NCBI GenBank assembly: GCA_039817415.1
Contig: JBCBVV010000037.1
Location: 1-64,000, forward strand
Source of the DNA: JALEFZ01 sp039817415
GTDB lineage: Bacteria; Bacteroidota; Bacteroidia; J057
Direction: 5' to 3'
DNA: 64,000 bases
Part shown: positions 63,932 through 64,000 of the stretch, in pieces
Position numbering within the stretch: position 1 is the stretch's first letter
Layout: every line of letters starts with the position of its first letter
The notes under the pieces: model-generated
What the model was told of the DNA's origin: nothing
The model's input: the letters and a program-made list of their open reading frames with translations, nothing else
Databases searched by the model: none
Position numbers and translations under genes: made by a program

Positions 63932-64000
63932 TTACTTTCCAATACAAAACTTCCCAAATATATTCCCCAGTACCTCATCGGTGCTGATCTCCCCGGTGAT
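63932..64000 (-). CDS. mnmE: C-terminal end of tRNA modification GTPase MnmE (partial)
   Basis: The last 22 codons, ending TAA at 63932-63934, read ITGEISTDEVLGNIFGKFC then IGK. This is the conserved MnmE/TrmE C-terminus with its catalytic cysteine near the end (FCIGK). MnmE works with MnmG on wobble-uridine modification of tRNA. The rest of the gene lies beyond the right edge of the window. Confidence 0.88.
   Translation of the reverse strand: MTGEISTDEVLGNIFGKFCIGK

Noticed and set aside
1..64000. CRISPR arrays, rRNA, tRNA, insertion sequences or prophage
   Set aside because: No repeated spacer-like arrays, conserved rRNA blocks, cloverleaf sequences, transposase or phage structural genes were seen on either strand when read by eye.

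Overview
The window is a chromosomal stretch of a Bacteroidota bacterium, most like the Saprospiria (Lewinella/Haliscomenobacter type). The evidence is two large secreted proteins with type IX secretion (T9SS type A) C-terminal domains, a TonB-dependent receptor, a fused CcoN-CcoO oxidase subunit, a LytS/LytTR two-component pair, Bat-family genes and at least one good match to the Bacteroidota -7 promoter element TAnnTTTG. Base composition is moderately AT-rich by eye. I see no rRNA, tRNA, CRISPR array, insertion sequence or phage genes.

Layout. 0-4 kb: a periplasmic TPR-CHAT protease-like protein facing a cytosolic EAD11 (effector-associated domain) protein. 4-10 kb: a secreted serine hydrolase, a PIN toxin-antitoxin pair, a DUF58 protein, a TPR protein, UbiX and a BatD-like protein, so a scattered Bat-like set. 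10-15.3 kb: a T9SS-exported nidogen-domain protein, a small membrane protein, a TonB receptor and a small basic protein. 15.5-19.5 kb: a protein with two cold-shock domains and DUF3825, then cytochrome bd oxidase (cydAB). 20-24.7 kb: a lone 1557-aa SF1 helicase with a degenerate nuclease-like tail. 24.9-33.8 kb: a complete cbb3 oxidase gene set with its assembly factors. 34-41 kb: an acidic secreted protein, a large helical-repeat protein and a T9SS subtilase. 41-48.4 kb: a large exported coiled-coil protein, cysM-cysE for cysteine synthesis, an NlpC/P60-like lipoprotein, a membrane-anchored HTH protein and a small beta-barrel-like protein. 48.7-52.6 kb: an AraC regulator divergent from an ADH-LLM-SDR oxidoreductase operon. 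52.5-61.6 kb: a LytTR/LytS pair divergent from an RND efflux operon whose TolC is fused to a substrate-binding-protein domain. 62-64 kb: a lipoprotein with two PF03640-type repeats, a degenerate response-regulator receiver and the extreme C-terminus of mnmE.

How it fits together. Two high-affinity terminal oxidases (bd and cbb3), with copper and heme assembly factors, point to a microaerobic or oxygen-variable lifestyle. The RND pump and the AraC-linked redox operon look like response modules with local regulators. The best candidates for conflict or defence biology are the CHAT/EAD11 neighbours, the helicase with an altered nuclease motif, the CSD-DUF3825 protein and the PIN module. None is a confirmed system. 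The most unusual single gene architecture is the substrate-binding-protein/TolC fusion.
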